A stretch of DNA of 64,000 nt from Lantana camara (lineage: Eukaryota > Streptophyta > Magnoliopsida > Lamiales > Verbenaceae). The notes under the pieces are model-generated. The model worked only from the letters and a program-made list of their open reading frames with translations. It did no database searches and was not told where the DNA came from. Below, in pieces: positions 55,017 to 64,000 of this stretch. The number at the start of each line of letters is the position of its first letter. The first letter of the stretch is position 1. Made by a program: the position numbers and the translations under genes. Location: contig CM074858.1 in NCBI GenBank assembly GCA_037501455.1, forward strand, positions 15,426,501 to 15,490,500, in the 5' to 3' direction.

Positions 55017-56737
55017 TCCACCAACTTGATCACAATCTAACTAGTAAGGATGCTAGTTCTCTAGTTAGTGTTTAGGCTTAACCTAGGGTTTATTTGATCT
55101 TGGAGAAAGGAAGGTGTTCAACACATCAACCAAAAGAATTCTATTGGCTCTAAAGGGGAGCATGAGCTCCCCTATATATAGGAAAGGGGAGGGGCGGCCG
55201 AAATCCTTGTCCTCATAGGCAAGGGTTTTGGTTCCTCTCTCCTATTACTTGATCTTCAAGTAATTTCCAACTTTGACTTTGAATTCAAATTCAAATCAAC
55301 TTTAGGAGAGCTAAAATTATCCAAACTATTTTTGGATTATTTTATACTTTATTTATTTAAAATAAATAACTTATTTTATCTAATTAATTAATTCATAATT
55401 AATTAACTAGATTATTTTCTCCAAAATAAGACTTTCTTTTTAATTCAAAATTAAACCAAAGTCTATTAAATAATCAACACATTTAATTATTTAATACATA
55501 TAATATATATATATATATTCACACGTGTGTGACACGTGTCACAGTGACACGTGTCACTCACGTGAGCCACACGTGTGATTTCACACGTGTGGAACCCTCT
55601 TGGCCCGATTAACTCGTTTAATCATTTTTAAGCCTCAACTCATGTAACCAAGTTGTTGTGTGTGACCCTCTAGGTTCTCAATTCAATTAGCAGTGACCCT
55701 AATTAATTAATTCATTAATTAATTAATCAGTCCACAGATTAAACGACCATAGTCTAGCAACAGGTGTTTAACCCCTAGCTGAATTGGAATGTTCGGATTC
55801 GACAGAACCTTTAAGTCATTGATTCATGTGAGATACAATCCTCCTACTTACTATCTCTCAACCAAGATCTAGGGTAAGGGAATAATCAGAACCCTAACAA
55901 TCCGGTCTTAAAGCTAAGTGCATTTCATATCCATTTGATCTCAATCCAAGAAACCCTTTTCTTGATGTCTTGATCTACTGCCTTGGCCAAGGACTCCATA
56001 TGGCATATGAATGACTTACACAATAAGAGATCACCTTGCAAATGCAAGTGTAGGTCCTTTCTTGATTCTCATTCACTTTCATGAATCACTTGTGCAGCCC
56101 CAGCATAAGCCTTGAATCAGTTGTCTAAGGCGACACCCTTTAAAGCTTATACCTAAGACTACAGAGTTAACTCATAAAGTGACAAGGAACCTCAAGTCTA
56201 AGGATCAATTAATCACATCAATGACTCGTGAGATATTTCCTAATCTGGAAGTTTCCATTTCCTGAAATAGAAACTTCCTTTCCCATTTAGGAATGTTCTC
56301 ACACGGGGCACCTCAGTGAACTTACTTATTAAAGTAAGCACCCTCATGTATCACGCACGTATCAACTATACACTTTGCACCTTCATGAAACAAGGTGGTC
56401 CTTCTTAAGGGCGTGATCCCACAAGCAAGCCTTAGAGGAGTCAGGTTGACACTCTCATTGTATGTAGGACTCATCGGCTTGGAGTATTTTACTAATCATG
56501 ACTTATGTGATATAGGGCTCGTTTCATGAACCATTTCACCTAAATGGTAGAGTCCTAAAGTCATCAGGATTAGGGGAGTTCTCATACATGCACAGCTAAA
56601 GTAAACGCATACCAAACAATAGCATATAAAGAAGTGTTGCCTCAATTCGTTATTTCATTCAAAGATTGTCTGTGATTACAATAAGGAAAAGCACAAAGCG
56701 GATATACAATCGGCTTTCTAGGGCACTATTCCTAACA
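55017..56737 (-). repeat. 5' LTR of copia2, inner end missing
   Basis: Matches 47367-49095, with the outer end intact (CCTAACA at 56731-56737, then the target copy TGAAC). The inner 232 bases, equal to 47135-47366, are absent. TATA and G-box cluster are present. Confidence 0.92.
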
Positions 56738-57322
56738 TGAACATGTCAAACTTTAATAATTTATTTTAATTTGGTGAATATATGCCTCGAAATTGATGAT
56801 CGTGAGAATATATTTAATTTATATTTAATATTTTTAGAATTTTAGAATTTAATGAAGTTAATAATAATTAAAATGAATAATTTATAATTCTTTATTTCTT
56901 TTATTGTTTGAGAAAATGCATGATAATTTGATTATTTTTATACTTAAATAGATAAATTTTACAATAAGGGTATTTTAGTCTATTTATAATTTTTAATCTA
57001 AAATTCTGGTAAAAAAAAATATTTTTTTTTAAGGGGAACCGGTCAGGGACCGTGGGGGGTTAAGAGGACCCCTCCTCATATATTACCAAAACAGGAACGA
57101 GTACAACGCAAAGATCCAAGAGTCATGCAAAGAAAAACAATAAAAGTACCCGCGAAAATAATGAGGATTTAACAGTCTCGGGCCTAAATAAAAGAACAAC
57201 TTGATAAAAAAAATAACTTAAAGGATAAATTTAAAATAAATTAAACACATAAAATCTATATTTTTAATTTGCATTAAAAATATAGAAATGCATATGAATT
57301 TTTCCCATTATTTTAAATATGC
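56738..57322. other. AT-rich intergenic DNA
   Basis: No gene. It contains a T/A run near 57010 and a GC-richer patch ('aaccggtcagggaccgtggggg', 57035-57080) that may be the edge of an old element; ends not defined. Confidence 0.5.
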
Positions 57323-57644
57323 TATTTAGGAAAAAACGAACACAAGAAATGAAGTTTCCTTCAATGTCATCAAGTATCTTTAATAAAATTCAATACGTGT
57401 TTCACGACATGTGTGAATAATTCAAATAACAAGAATCAAATGTTCCATTCATTTTGTTATTAAAATTCAAGAAATTACTGTAGTATTCTTGTTTTTATCA
57501 CTTTGTTATTAGAATCAAATGAATGGAACATTTGGAATTATTCACAATTTCACATATGTCGTGAAACTCGTATTGAATTTTGTTAAAGATACTTGATGAC
57601 ATCAAAGAAAACTTCATTTCTTGAATTCGTTTTTTCCTAAATAT
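57323..57644. mobile_element. Fold-back MITE (322 bp)
   Basis: Two arms of about 150 bases form a near-complete inverted repeat: TATTTAGGAAAAAACGAA at the left, its complement at the right end, and matching blocks such as 'gatgtcatcaagtatcttta' and 'aaatgttccattcattt'. The loop is short. No coding content and no clear target duplication. A transcript would form a long hairpin. Confidence 0.78.
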
Positions 57645-58099
57645 TGACCAAATCATTGATTTAAATTTTTTTATTACACTTCATTCACAACAACCAATAT
57701 CAAAAAGAAAATACTTATTCCTTTCCAAAAGAAAATAGTTATTCTAACGTATAAAAATAAGACAAAATTATATTTTGGGTCCCATAAATATGTTCTTAAT
57801 TCTATTTTGATTCGGTAAGTTTTGGCTTAACATACTTCGTCCTTTATATTTCTAATTTTCCACATATTTAGTCTGAATTGTCACATTTAATCCTATATTG
57901 ACACATTTGGTCCTTAATTAGTCCAATTTACATCACACATTTAGATTTGTTCTTTTATGATCAATTTGTACCTCATCGCTATTCATGGTTGCAATTCAAT
58001 AAATATTATAAAAATTGAGGAAAAAATAGTTATTCATTTCTTTTTTTTTTTTTTGGGGTGAAAATTCATTTCTATGTTAACTACCTAGCATTTTTCTAA

Positions 58100-58825
58100 A
58101 CAGTTTTCAAGGACCGGTTGGCCCGGTTTTTCCATTAGAAGATTATAAAAATCAATCAAAATTTGTGCCATGTAGGGGTTGGCCCGGTTTTTCCACTAGA
58201 AGATTATAAAAATCAATCAAAATTTGTGCGATGTAGGGTTTGAACCTGCATTGCCTGGGAAGAATTTAGGTGCGCCAACCAACAATGCCACATGAATTGT
58301 TGATAGTTATACTCGAAATAAAATATTAGACGTAATGTAAGAGTTCTTATTGGTTATTCAAAAGAAAAATCCCGTAAATAAATAAATTCATTAAATCTAT
58401 AGATTTTATTTAAAAATTAAGTTTTAAAAAAATATTAATTATAGTTATTTATATAAATAAAAGTATGACACTTGTTAAATCAATTTTTTATTTATATTGT
58501 TAATTTTCTATTTAGTTATATAGTTTATCTATATGTTTTGTAGATTTAAAATTTAAAATTTTGTTATTACATATGTTATTTAAGAATTAATAAATAATTG
58601 GAAATAATTTAAAATTATATTTTTAATATAATCTTACTTATTTTCAATATAACCTAACTTATTTAGTTATTTTTAATTAATATTTTTAATATTATATATA
58701 AATATAATTATTACGTAATTATGACGTCATTCCGGTTTGACCGATGGTCCGACCGGTCGAACCAGTAAAACCAGTAACCAATAAGGGGTCTCGGTTCGAC
58801 GTCCGGTCCGGGTTTCAAAACATAG
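58100..58825. mobile_element. Possible hAT-like non-autonomous element
   Basis: The left end 'ttttcaaggaccggttggcccgg' and the complement of the right end 'ttttgaaacccggaccgg' are similar inverted termini rich in CCGGT words ('gaccgatggtccgaccggtcg' at 58740). A convincing target duplication was not found. Confidence 0.35.
58116..58237. repeat. 61-bp tandem duplication
   Basis: 58116-58176 and 58177-58237, each with 'ggttggcccggtttttcca' and 'atcaatcaaaatttgtgc', nearly identical, so recent. Confidence 0.9.
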
Positions 58826-59119
58826 GTTTTTAGTGTGGGAGAGTTTCTAAAGTTTGATCTCTTGTAAGTTTGGAGAAAAGAAAAGACTCCTTGTAAATTG
58901 TTGTAAATATGTAATATTTTTACTTTAAAACCCTACATGACTATTATTTGTAAACCACGATAACAAAATTAATGGAAAGAGAACCGAGCAAATATAGTAT
59001 ATATGTAGGACTAAATGTGTTAAACTCGGGGATCAAATATGTTAATATAGAATCAAATGTAAAAATTTGGACTAAATCCAATAAAAAATTAAAAACATAT
59101 ATGACCATCGTGTTATGCC

Positions 59120-59835
59120 CTATGTTGCACGGATACGGATACGGCGACACGGACACGACATGACACGGACACGGCGACACGGATTTTTTAAAAATTTTAG
59201 GACACGACACGGTTCCGACACGGCTATATTATATACAAATAAATATTTCATAAATATAATAATTTAGATTCATATTTTATAATCATTCAAATTTAATTTC
59301 AAATCCAAATAAAATACATTCATATTTCAATGTCATTCAAATTCAACCTTCCATGTCATTCATATTCTTTTAAAAAAAAAAAAAAACTAAATTACGTTTA
59401 AATAATATAAAATAAAATAAACTAATACAGCGAGAGAAATGGGATGCTGTTTCGTGTATGGGTCCTCTCTCTCCCCCGAGACATCTGAGCCATAAACATA
59501 AAAGCTTTTACTGAATTTGCAGGTTGAGAAGTCTTTGATAGAGAGAGAAGAGTCATAAAGTCAGGAGCTGACCTTTTCCCTTTTGATGGGACACGGCTTT
59601 ATGGCGTGTTAAGCTTTTACTGAATTTGCAGAAAAGCCCCTTTTACCCTTTTGATTACCTGCATCCTACAGGAATAAAGTCAGAAGCTGTGTCGACACGT
59701 CATAAGGCCGTGTCCGACCCCGTGTCACTTTTTTTTTTAATTTCGACACGTATCAGGCGTGTCGGACACGTATCGGAACCGTGTCCATGTCCGACACTGC
59801 ACGGGGTCAAATTTTGAAGTGTCCGTGCATTAGAG
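59120..59835. mobile_element. hAT-type MITE (716 bp)
   Basis: Perfect 8-bp target copies GTTATGCC at 59112-59119 and 59836-59843. Termini CTATGTTGCACGG and, complemented, CTCTAATGCACGG. Subterminal regions are full of 'gacacgg' and 'cgtgtcc' words. A direct repeat 'agcttttactgaatttgcag' occurs near 59501 and 59609. No transposase; it is non-autonomous. Confidence 0.85.
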
Positions 59836-59843
59836 GTTATGCC

Positions 59844-60429
59844 TAAACTTATAAGACCGAAATCGGATTAAATGCATACTTTATAGAGCCAAAAGTGCTA
59901 TTTACCTAAAAATAATTAAGACATCTCCCAATTGTACTTATCAAATGCATTTGGATGGATCTACTCAGAGACAAACATACTCTTCAACAATACTTAATTA
60001 AATTTGATAAAAATAATAAATTAAAAACAGACTTAGCTCTTAAGTCTTAAGTTTATGAATAAATAAAAGAATCAACAATCAAATTTAAATAAATACATCT
60101 ATGACAGGTAAAGACCGACGAAAGAATTAATCGACAAAACAAAAGTATTTTCTTAATTGGTAATGAGCAACAAACAAGAACTGAGCAAAGTAACTTGGCA
60201 AAACAAAATTTTCGAAGATATGAAGGACGAGTTATAAATATAAATTAATTAATCAAATATTGCCACTAATTAGTGATTAATTTTATGGCCGAATTTAGAT
60301 TAATTAATTAAACATTGGGGCTAATTTTGTGATTAATGTTATGCCCGTGATTTGTCGATCGGTACTAAGAAATCATTCGTATAGACTATAAAAACAAAAT
60401 TTTCCTTCGACATATTAATCAAATATTAC
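59844..60429. other. AT-rich intergenic DNA with two diverged copies of a dispersed motif
   Basis: No gene. From about 60240 it holds 'taatcaaatattg.cactaattagtgattaattttatgg'-type sequence twice, ending in 'cggtactaagaaatcatt' near 60365. This links it to 12360-12530. Confidence 0.5.
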
Positions 60430-60590
60430 TAGGGATGGCAACGGGCCGGGTCCGGGCCAGACCCACCCCATCACGGGTCCAGACACGATTGGTGACGGGT
60501 CCAGACCCGGTCCAGACCCGGAGGGTCTAATATTGGACCCGTTGGACCCGGGTCCGAATCCGAACCCGTGAGACCCGTTTATTAATTTTT
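60430..60590. repeat. GC-rich MITE-like terminus
   Basis: 'agggatggcaacgggccggg' followed by several 'gggtccagacccg' and 'gacccgtt' words, in strong contrast to its AT-rich surroundings. It looks like one end of a non-autonomous DNA element; the other end was not found. Confidence 0.45.
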
Positions 60591-60879
60591 GGTCTGTTCA
60601 ACTCTTTTTTTATCTAATTAATCCATTTTTAATCCGTTTAACTCATTTTTGATATATTTAACCCTTTTTTTTGGAAAGGGAACGGAGAAATAATTAACGA
60701 TAAATATTAGCAAGTAGTGTAACTCAATAATTCTGTAGTCTGTATTTAGTTATAATCGATAAAAAGAGATGGACACTCTTACTACTATACAACGAAGAAA
60801 AAACCTATAATTCAAAACCACACACCTCCATTTTTTGACAAATTCACCCCATTAGATACTCCTCATAATTTGAATGAAA

Positions 60880-61188
60880 TAATTGTTAATTAAGTACTAT
60901 TATATTACAGCTGACTTAGTAATTAGTCTTATAGTCGTGATTTGTCGGTACAGAAATCATTGGTACGAATAGTAAGAATACAATTCTCCAACGTGTATAT
61001 ATCCTGCTTTTGTTTTAGTTTTGGGACTCATATGAAATGCATATTCTAGCCTCTGATTTCTACATGCCTGCCCAGAGTTACAGAAACTGATGGCAAAGTA
61101 AAACAGTCTCCATAAAAGGCCCCAATCAGACCAAATACCTGAGGATCAACTCCAAATAGCTCTAATTTCCGAGTTCATTTAAGTTTCC
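60880..61188 (+). repeat. Right copy of the old dispersed duplication
   Basis: Matches 12480-12700: 'gtgatttgtcggtac', 'agaaatcattggta', 'ttttgggactcata', 'tttctacatgcctgcccagag', 'aaaaggccccaa'. It lies just upstream of the exon-like segment, so it may be an old promoter or leader copied with or without its gene. Confidence 0.6.
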
Positions 61189-61205
61189 ATGGCGCTGGAT
61201 ATACC

Positions 61206-61398
61206 ATGCGTTCACCATCAAACGTGTGCCTGATATATTATCCAGATGCCATTGCCAAGCTCGAACAATATCCTCCATTACTGGACGACCTTAAGGATTC
61301 TTTGATGACTGACCGGAGAATGGAGATAGACGACTTGGTTTTTTATGTCTGATTCAACTTTTCTGGATTTTGTTGGGCAGCACAAGAGAATAGCCCAG
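61206..61398 (+). pseudogene. Exon-like gene remnant, product unknown
   Basis: From ATG 61206 the frame reads RSPSNVCLIYYPDAIAKLEQ, then YPPLLDDLKDSLM and RRMEIDDLVF. It hits a stop just after a six-T run (about 61340-61345). In the neighbouring frame it goes on as STFLDFVGQHKRIAQ up to a good donor, CAG/GTGAGT, at 61396-61404. Codon use and charge pattern look like real protein, not retroelement. I do not recognise the family. One frameshift in the T run separates it from an open exon of about 64 codons. Confidence 0.45.
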
Positions 61399-61432
61399 GT
61401 GAGTGCTGTCATTTTTGTAATGAAATAATTAT

Positions 61433-61812
61433 ATCTGACTATTTTGTATTTAGGTTTAATTATAATGTAATTTATTTAAATCGGGAAATTACATTTTAGT
61501 TTTTAATTTTTTAGAATCGTTTGTGGTCCTTGAACTCCATTAGGTTTCCGTTATGTCATTCAAAAAATACCCATAATTTATTATTAAATTCATATTTTTA
61601 GGGATCGCTTTGTTTATTTGTAAACTTTAGAACTGATTTTGTAATTTTGATCATATATTCATTGTAAAACTCATACAACTGTTAGGGGTATAAGTATACT
61701 TATAAATTCCGTTAGGGACCTCAAATCAAACAAGATTTATAGGGATTAAGATGTAATTTTTCGATTTAGATGGATTATATTGTAATTAAGTCTAAATGTT
61801 GAGTAGTCAGAT
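61433..61812. mobile_element. Fold-back MITE (380 bp)
   Basis: Ends ATCTGACTA and TAGTCAGAT. The arms match over about 110 bases ('gtttaattataatgtaattta' with the complement of 'attatattgtaattaagtc'). It lies just after the exon-like remnant, in what would be its first intron. Confidence 0.68.
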
Positions 61813-61959
61813 GTAAATGACCCTTTTTGTAAATTAACTTTTCGCGTACTATATTATTATTTATTTATTAATTAATTATAAAGATGGGAATAATTTTTTT
61901 GTTTGTTGAAACTAATGCATGAATATTTTTAAAAATATTATTTTATAGTGTCTGTCAGA

Positions 61960-62300
61960 CACTCGTATCGAACACCATATTCGATATTTCTCACATTAAA
62001 AAAAAAAATCAAAAAAAAATTAATATTATCATATATGTATCGAGTCGTGTCCATACATCATAGGTTAAAACGTATGAAAACCTTGATCATACTTTTAAGT
62101 TTTAACAATATTCCTTTTTTGAATACATATTATTATTTTAAAAAAAACTTAAAACACACTTGTTTTATGTATCGAGTCGTGTCCATATATCATAGGTTAA
62201 AACTTATGAGAACCTTGAAGTTTTAACAATATTTTTAAAGAGTAATTTTTTGAATACATATTATTATTTTAAAAAATCTTAAAACACACATGTTTGAGTG
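61960..62300. repeat. 132-bp tandem duplication
   Basis: Two copies, offset by 132 bases (62041 and 62173), of a block with 'cgagtcgtgtccata.atcata', 'ggttaaaac.tatga.aacctt', 'gaatacatattattatttta' and 'cttaaaacacac'. The open frame running through both copies is only this repeat. Confidence 0.8.
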
Positions 62301-62504
62301 AAAATACAACTGGAGTAAAAATAAAACTCCTAAAAATTTCAATTACTTCAATATAATGATGACGATTATCCTTTAGTTTATATCAAGTTTAAGTTTGGAA
62401 ATGTTTAAGGATTGAATAAAGTAGCTTTTAAGAATAAGGTTAATACTTGAATTCAATTTGCTTTGAATTTATACTTTAATAAAAATCTCAATAAAAAATA
62501 AAAA

Positions 62505-62881
62505 GCAAATGTCAGTTCCTAAAGCTTTGAGTTTGTATCACTTTAGTACTCGAAGTTTCAAAAGTAATAAATAAGTCCCTAAAGTTATTAATTTGTTTCA
62601 AGTTAGTTCTTCAACAACTTTTTCAATGAAAATGTGTGGCCAGAAAAGATTTGTGTAATTGGTCTTGAAAGGTGTCATCTTAAGGGTACAAGACAAGAAT
62701 ATCCTTACTAATTGCATACGTGGTGCACATGAAATTTTTCCGGCCACATTCTTAGTGAAAATGTTGTTGAGGGACTAACTTGAAACAAATGAATAACTTT
62801 AGAGACTTATTTGTTACTTTTGAACTTTTGGGGACTAAAGTGATACAAACTCAAAACTTTGGGATTAAACATGATATTTGC
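62505..62881. mobile_element. Fold-back MITE (377 bp)
   Basis: Arms of about 140 bases form an inverted repeat: GCAAATGTCA/TGATATTTGC at the ends, then 'gagtttgtatcactttagt', 'aataaataagtc' and 'ttgtttcaagttagt' matched by their complements on the right. About 100 bases of loop. No coding content. Confidence 0.78.
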
Positions 62882-63382
62882 TCAAAAATAAATTATAATT
62901 TTATGAAGTTAACAAGTAAATTAAACCCATTCAATGTACTCTAGTAAAAAGCTATTATTCTACAAATAAAAGAAAATTTTGAAGCACTTTATATCCTTTA
63001 GAGCACAAACTATGCCAGCTGAATTTAGAGGTGTCAACTTAGATGGACTGGGTAAATTTGGATTGGACAAGGTAGGAATATAACATAAAAAGTCTCAATT
63101 TAAACTCAACCTAATATGTTTTTTTCTTTTTAGGAAACACAGCCTAATTTAATGTTCAACCCAAAGTTTCAAACACTAACTTATTATTATTAGATTTGCG
63201 TTGGATTTGGATTGACCTGATAAGTAATTGGGTCACCAAACAACCCCAGCCAATCCAACCCAAAGTTGTAATAATTTGTACTTTGTAGTGATGTTTAACG
63301 TTTAATTACACGTGATATTTCATATTTAAATATAATTATAATTATAAATTACTCAAAAGAATTTAACTAAACATCCTCCATG
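62882..63382. other. AT-rich intergenic DNA
   Basis: No gene or clear repeat. Short phrases about 63030-63260 ('gattggac', 'ccaacccaaagtt') recall degenerate MITE ends. Confidence 0.5.
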
Positions 63383-64000
63383 CACTACAAAAAAACAGGC
63401 GGATTTCGAGGGAAATTTTCGAGGGAATTCCGAGGGAAATCATTCCCTCGGAAAAAGCTGAAAATTTTCCGAGGAAATTCCCTCGGAAAAAATAAATATT
63501 GAGATTTTCCCTTGAAATTCCCTCGGAAATTTTTCGAGGGAAAATCTCAATATTTATTTTCCGAGGGAATTCCGAGCGCCACTGCTATTCCCTCGGAATG
63601 TATTCTATTTTCCAAGTGATATTTCCCTCGGAATGTTGCCATGAAAATATGAAAATTTATTTTCCGAGGGATTTTTCCCTCGGAATCTTATATCTCATTT
63701 TATTAAATTTTGTTTTTCCGAGGAAACTCCCTCGCAATTCCCTCGAAATCTATAAAAAAAATTATATCATATATTTTTATTTTAAATAAATATTGTACCT
63801 ATCATGAGATGTTCAACAAATGCGAAAATATAAATATATATCAAATTACAAAGCTGAAAATATAAATATAATTAAATACATGAAACCCAAAATCGTTTGT
63901 TATAAAACCCAAAATCGTTTGTTCTTACATCAACCCAAAATGTCTACTAAAATAACAATGTACTAAAACAAATTGTCTACTGAAATAGACAAATACAGAA
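63383..64000 (+). mobile_element. CACTA (En/Spm-type) transposon, left end
   Basis: Starts CACTACAAAAAAACAGGCGG, the classic terminus of the superfamily. About 16 subterminal copies of TTCCGAGGGAA or its complement, some degenerate, lie between 63400 and 63750, the transposase-binding pattern of these elements. A strong internal inverted repeat lies at 63482-63566. The other end, any coding region and the 3-bp target copy (ATG at the left is a candidate) lie outside the window. Confidence 0.85.

Larger units (their letters stand above)
47135..56737 (-). mobile_element. Young Ty1/copia element (copia2), minus strand
   Basis: Flanked by target copies TGAAC (47130-47134 and 56738-56742). The 3' LTR (47135-49095) is complete. 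The 5' LTR (55017-56737) lacks the 232 bases nearest the interior. I count about twelve substitutions over some 1.7 kb of shared LTR (under 1%), making it the youngest element in the window. gag-pol spans 53032-49112 with only three visible lesions: a frameshift near the gag start, one TAG between integrase and RT, and one frameshift inside RT. The lineage is Tork/Angela-like by general appearance. Confidence 0.93.
57765..59910. repeat. Possible larger fold-back element, right arm split by a hAT MITE
   Basis: 57765-57905 is similar to the complement of about 59000-59110 plus 59844-59900: phrases like 'tttagtc', 'cacatttaatcctatattgacac' against the complement of 'gttaatatagaatcaaatgt', and 'ttttgg.tc.cataaa'. 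Identity is modest. Two further insertions lie inside, so this is a working model. Confidence 0.35.

Noticed and set aside
54837..55040. Arg/Ala/Gly-rich frames across the GC-rich patch
   Set aside because: Several overlapping frames with the same composition bias; an artefact of high GC and the 66-bp repeat.
61947..61975. Second hAT end ('gtgtctgtcagacactcgtatcg')
   Set aside because: It resembles the subterminal words of the MITE at 59120-59835, but no partner end or 8-bp target copy was seen.
62041..62300. CRISPR-like or satellite array
   Set aside because: Only two units of 132 bases, contiguous and without spacers: a simple tandem duplication in plant DNA.

Overview
The window is plant nuclear DNA: a gene-poor, AT-rich stretch made almost entirely of nested LTR retrotransposons, with DNA-transposon derivatives towards the right end. 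Intron-like GT/AG borders, Athila-, Tat/Retand- and Ty1/copia-type polyproteins, hAT-type elements and a CACTA terminus all point to an angiosperm, probably a eudicot; the species cannot be told. No rRNA, tRNA or CRISPR feature and no intact host gene was found.

Layout. (1) 1-11485: an Athila-type Ty3/gypsy element on the minus strand, running off the left edge, with gag, pol and a downstream env-position ORF3, all broken. (2) 11486-13548: AT-rich host DNA with old duplications. (3) 13549-40534: a Tat/Retand-type element (called Tat1) on the minus strand, flanked by TAACT, with an antisense gene under its own TATA box near its 3' LTR. Two insertions split it: a 2.6-kb solo LTR in the RT (21471-24111, TSD AAACG) and a Ty1/copia element in gag (25943-38978). 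The copia element is itself split by a 4-kb solo LTR (31153-35111, TSD GGTTA). (4) 41019-47035: remains of a second Tat-type element (Tat2) on the plus strand. Its gag start is split by a short-LTR, non-autonomous element (42336-46129, TSD GAAAG) and by a hAT-type MITE (46153-46843). (5) 47135-56737: a young Ty1/copia element on the minus strand (TSD TGAAC) with nearly intact gag-pol. (6) 56738-64000: AT-rich DNA with fold-back elements, a hAT MITE (TSD GTTATGCC), an exon-like remnant at 61206-61398, and the first 618 bases of a CACTA transposon.

The coding parts are all retroelement machinery: capsid (gag), protease, reverse transcriptase, RNase H and integrase. The features most worth a second look are non-coding. 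They are an array of about twelve small hairpins with matched stem changes inside the non-autonomous LTR element (44194-44570), six CACGTG palindromes upstream of the TATA box in the young copia LTR, evenly spaced short repeats in both copia leaders, a five-copy GC palindrome array in a solo LTR, and the multi-exon antisense gene inside Tat1. All divergence figures and alignments are by eye.
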